Shown here piece by piece: positions 37,121-37,374 of a stretch of 37,374 nucleotides of DNA. The DNA is from Ruminococcus flavefaciens (lineage in GTDB: Bacteria > Bacillota > Clostridia > Oscillospirales > Ruminococcaceae), in contig DBXO01000034.1 in NCBI GenBank assembly GCA_002309635.1, positions 430 through 37,803 on the forward strand, written 5' to 3'. The position numbers were made by a program, and so were the translations under genes. Position 1 is the first letter of the stretch, and each line of letters starts with the position of its first letter. The notes under the pieces are model-generated. The model was not told the DNA's origin. It saw only the letters and a list, made by a program, of their open reading frames with translations, and ran no database searches.

Positions 37121-37374
37121 ATGGTCAATTCATGGGCTAAGGAATGGGACGGCTTTACAGAAGGCCGCTGGAGCAGCAGTTCCATAAATGTCAGAGATTT
37201 CATCAAGAAGAATTATACACCATATGACGGGGACGAGAGTTTTCTCTCAGGACCTACGGACGCAACAAAGAAGCTGTGGGAGCAGGTCATGGAGCTTTCA
37301 CGGCAGGAGCGGGAAGCAGGCGGAGTTCTCGACATGGATACAGAGATTGTATCGACCATAACCTCCCATAATGC
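37121..37374 (+). CDS. pflB: Pyruvate formate-lyase (5' part only)
   Basis: The first 84 residues are inside the window. AGGAGG precedes ATG 37121. The N-terminus W-x-x-F-x-x-G-x-W, V-R-D-F-I-K-K-N-Y-T-P-Y-D-G and L-S-G-P-T-x-x-T-K-x-L-W matches the PflB N-terminal region. The glycyl-radical and catalytic Cys parts lie beyond the edge. Cleaves pyruvate with CoA to acetyl-CoA and formate, a main fermentation step in ruminococci. Confidence 0.9.
   Translation, partial: MVNSWAKEWDGFTEGRWSSSSINVRDFIKKNYTPYDGDESFLSGPTDATKKLWEQVMELSRQEREAGGVLDMDTEIVSTITSHN

Overview
The window looks like chromosome from a Ruminococcus-type rumen or gut Clostridium (Oscillospiraceae). Visible reasons are a secreted esterase with a very long Thr-rich linker, an HExxH protein ending in a dockerin (cellulosome-type sorting), class III fructose-bisphosphatase, an RNA T-box ahead of the trp operon, pyruvate formate-lyase at the right edge, and strong TTGACA/TATAAT promoters with 17-nt spacers and AGGAGG-type ribosome sites throughout. 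The species assignment is inference.

Layout. 1-1919 (minus): 3'-truncated secreted esterase, not bounded by a stop inside the window. 2226-2545: divergent tRNA-Leu(GAG) and tRNA-Thr(GGT). 2501-11976: an integrated element of about 9.5 kb inside the tRNA-Thr gene, bounded by an exact 43-bp repeat of the tRNA 3' half. It carries, left to right, a cargo zone of six related small secreted Cys/His proteins plus two tiny ORFs, a serine recombinase, an SF2 helicase-like ATPase, an XRE regulator with a perfect operator palindrome, an excisionase-like protein and a tyrosine integrase. It looks more AT-rich than the flanks. 12158-14059 (minus): dockerin-bearing, M60-like putative metallopeptidase. 14407-18256 (plus): metF, a free-standing methionine-synthase reactivation domain and a short metH, all overlapping by 4 nt. 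18319-25545 (minus): trpEGDCF, a SAM methyltransferase, then trpBA, under a tryptophan T-box. 26107-28935 (plus): a PfkB-type sugar-phosphate kinase and class III FBPase. 28995-31233 (minus): DUF1292 protein, then an operon of a coiled-coil protein, a sigma-region-4-like protein and an Orn/Lys/Arg decarboxylase-family enzyme whose promoter contains two LexA-type boxes. 31440-32789 (minus): secreted Ig-like repeat protein. 33041-34846 (minus): vWA protein plus PP2C phosphatase. 35165-36807 (plus): AI-2E family permease and a small unknown. 37121 onward: start of pflB.

How the parts fit. The metF/metH block makes methyl-tetrahydrofolate and passes the methyl to homocysteine, with its own reductive reactivation module. 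The trp block makes tryptophan from chorismate and is switched by uncharged tRNA-Trp. The element is the accessory part: integrase, excisionase, regulator and attachment sites are intact enough to suggest a recently or currently mobile unit, and its most distinctive cargo is the array of secreted mini-proteins with near-identical export leaders and variable mature parts (each retaining C-x-H ... C-x2-C), each unit with its own near-consensus promoter. A second, diverged copy of the element's left end lies inside it at 5624-5720, so the cargo segment may have been added as a separate unit. I regard this array and its two neighbouring micro-ORFs as the best candidate for an undescribed system; its function is not readable from sequence alone.
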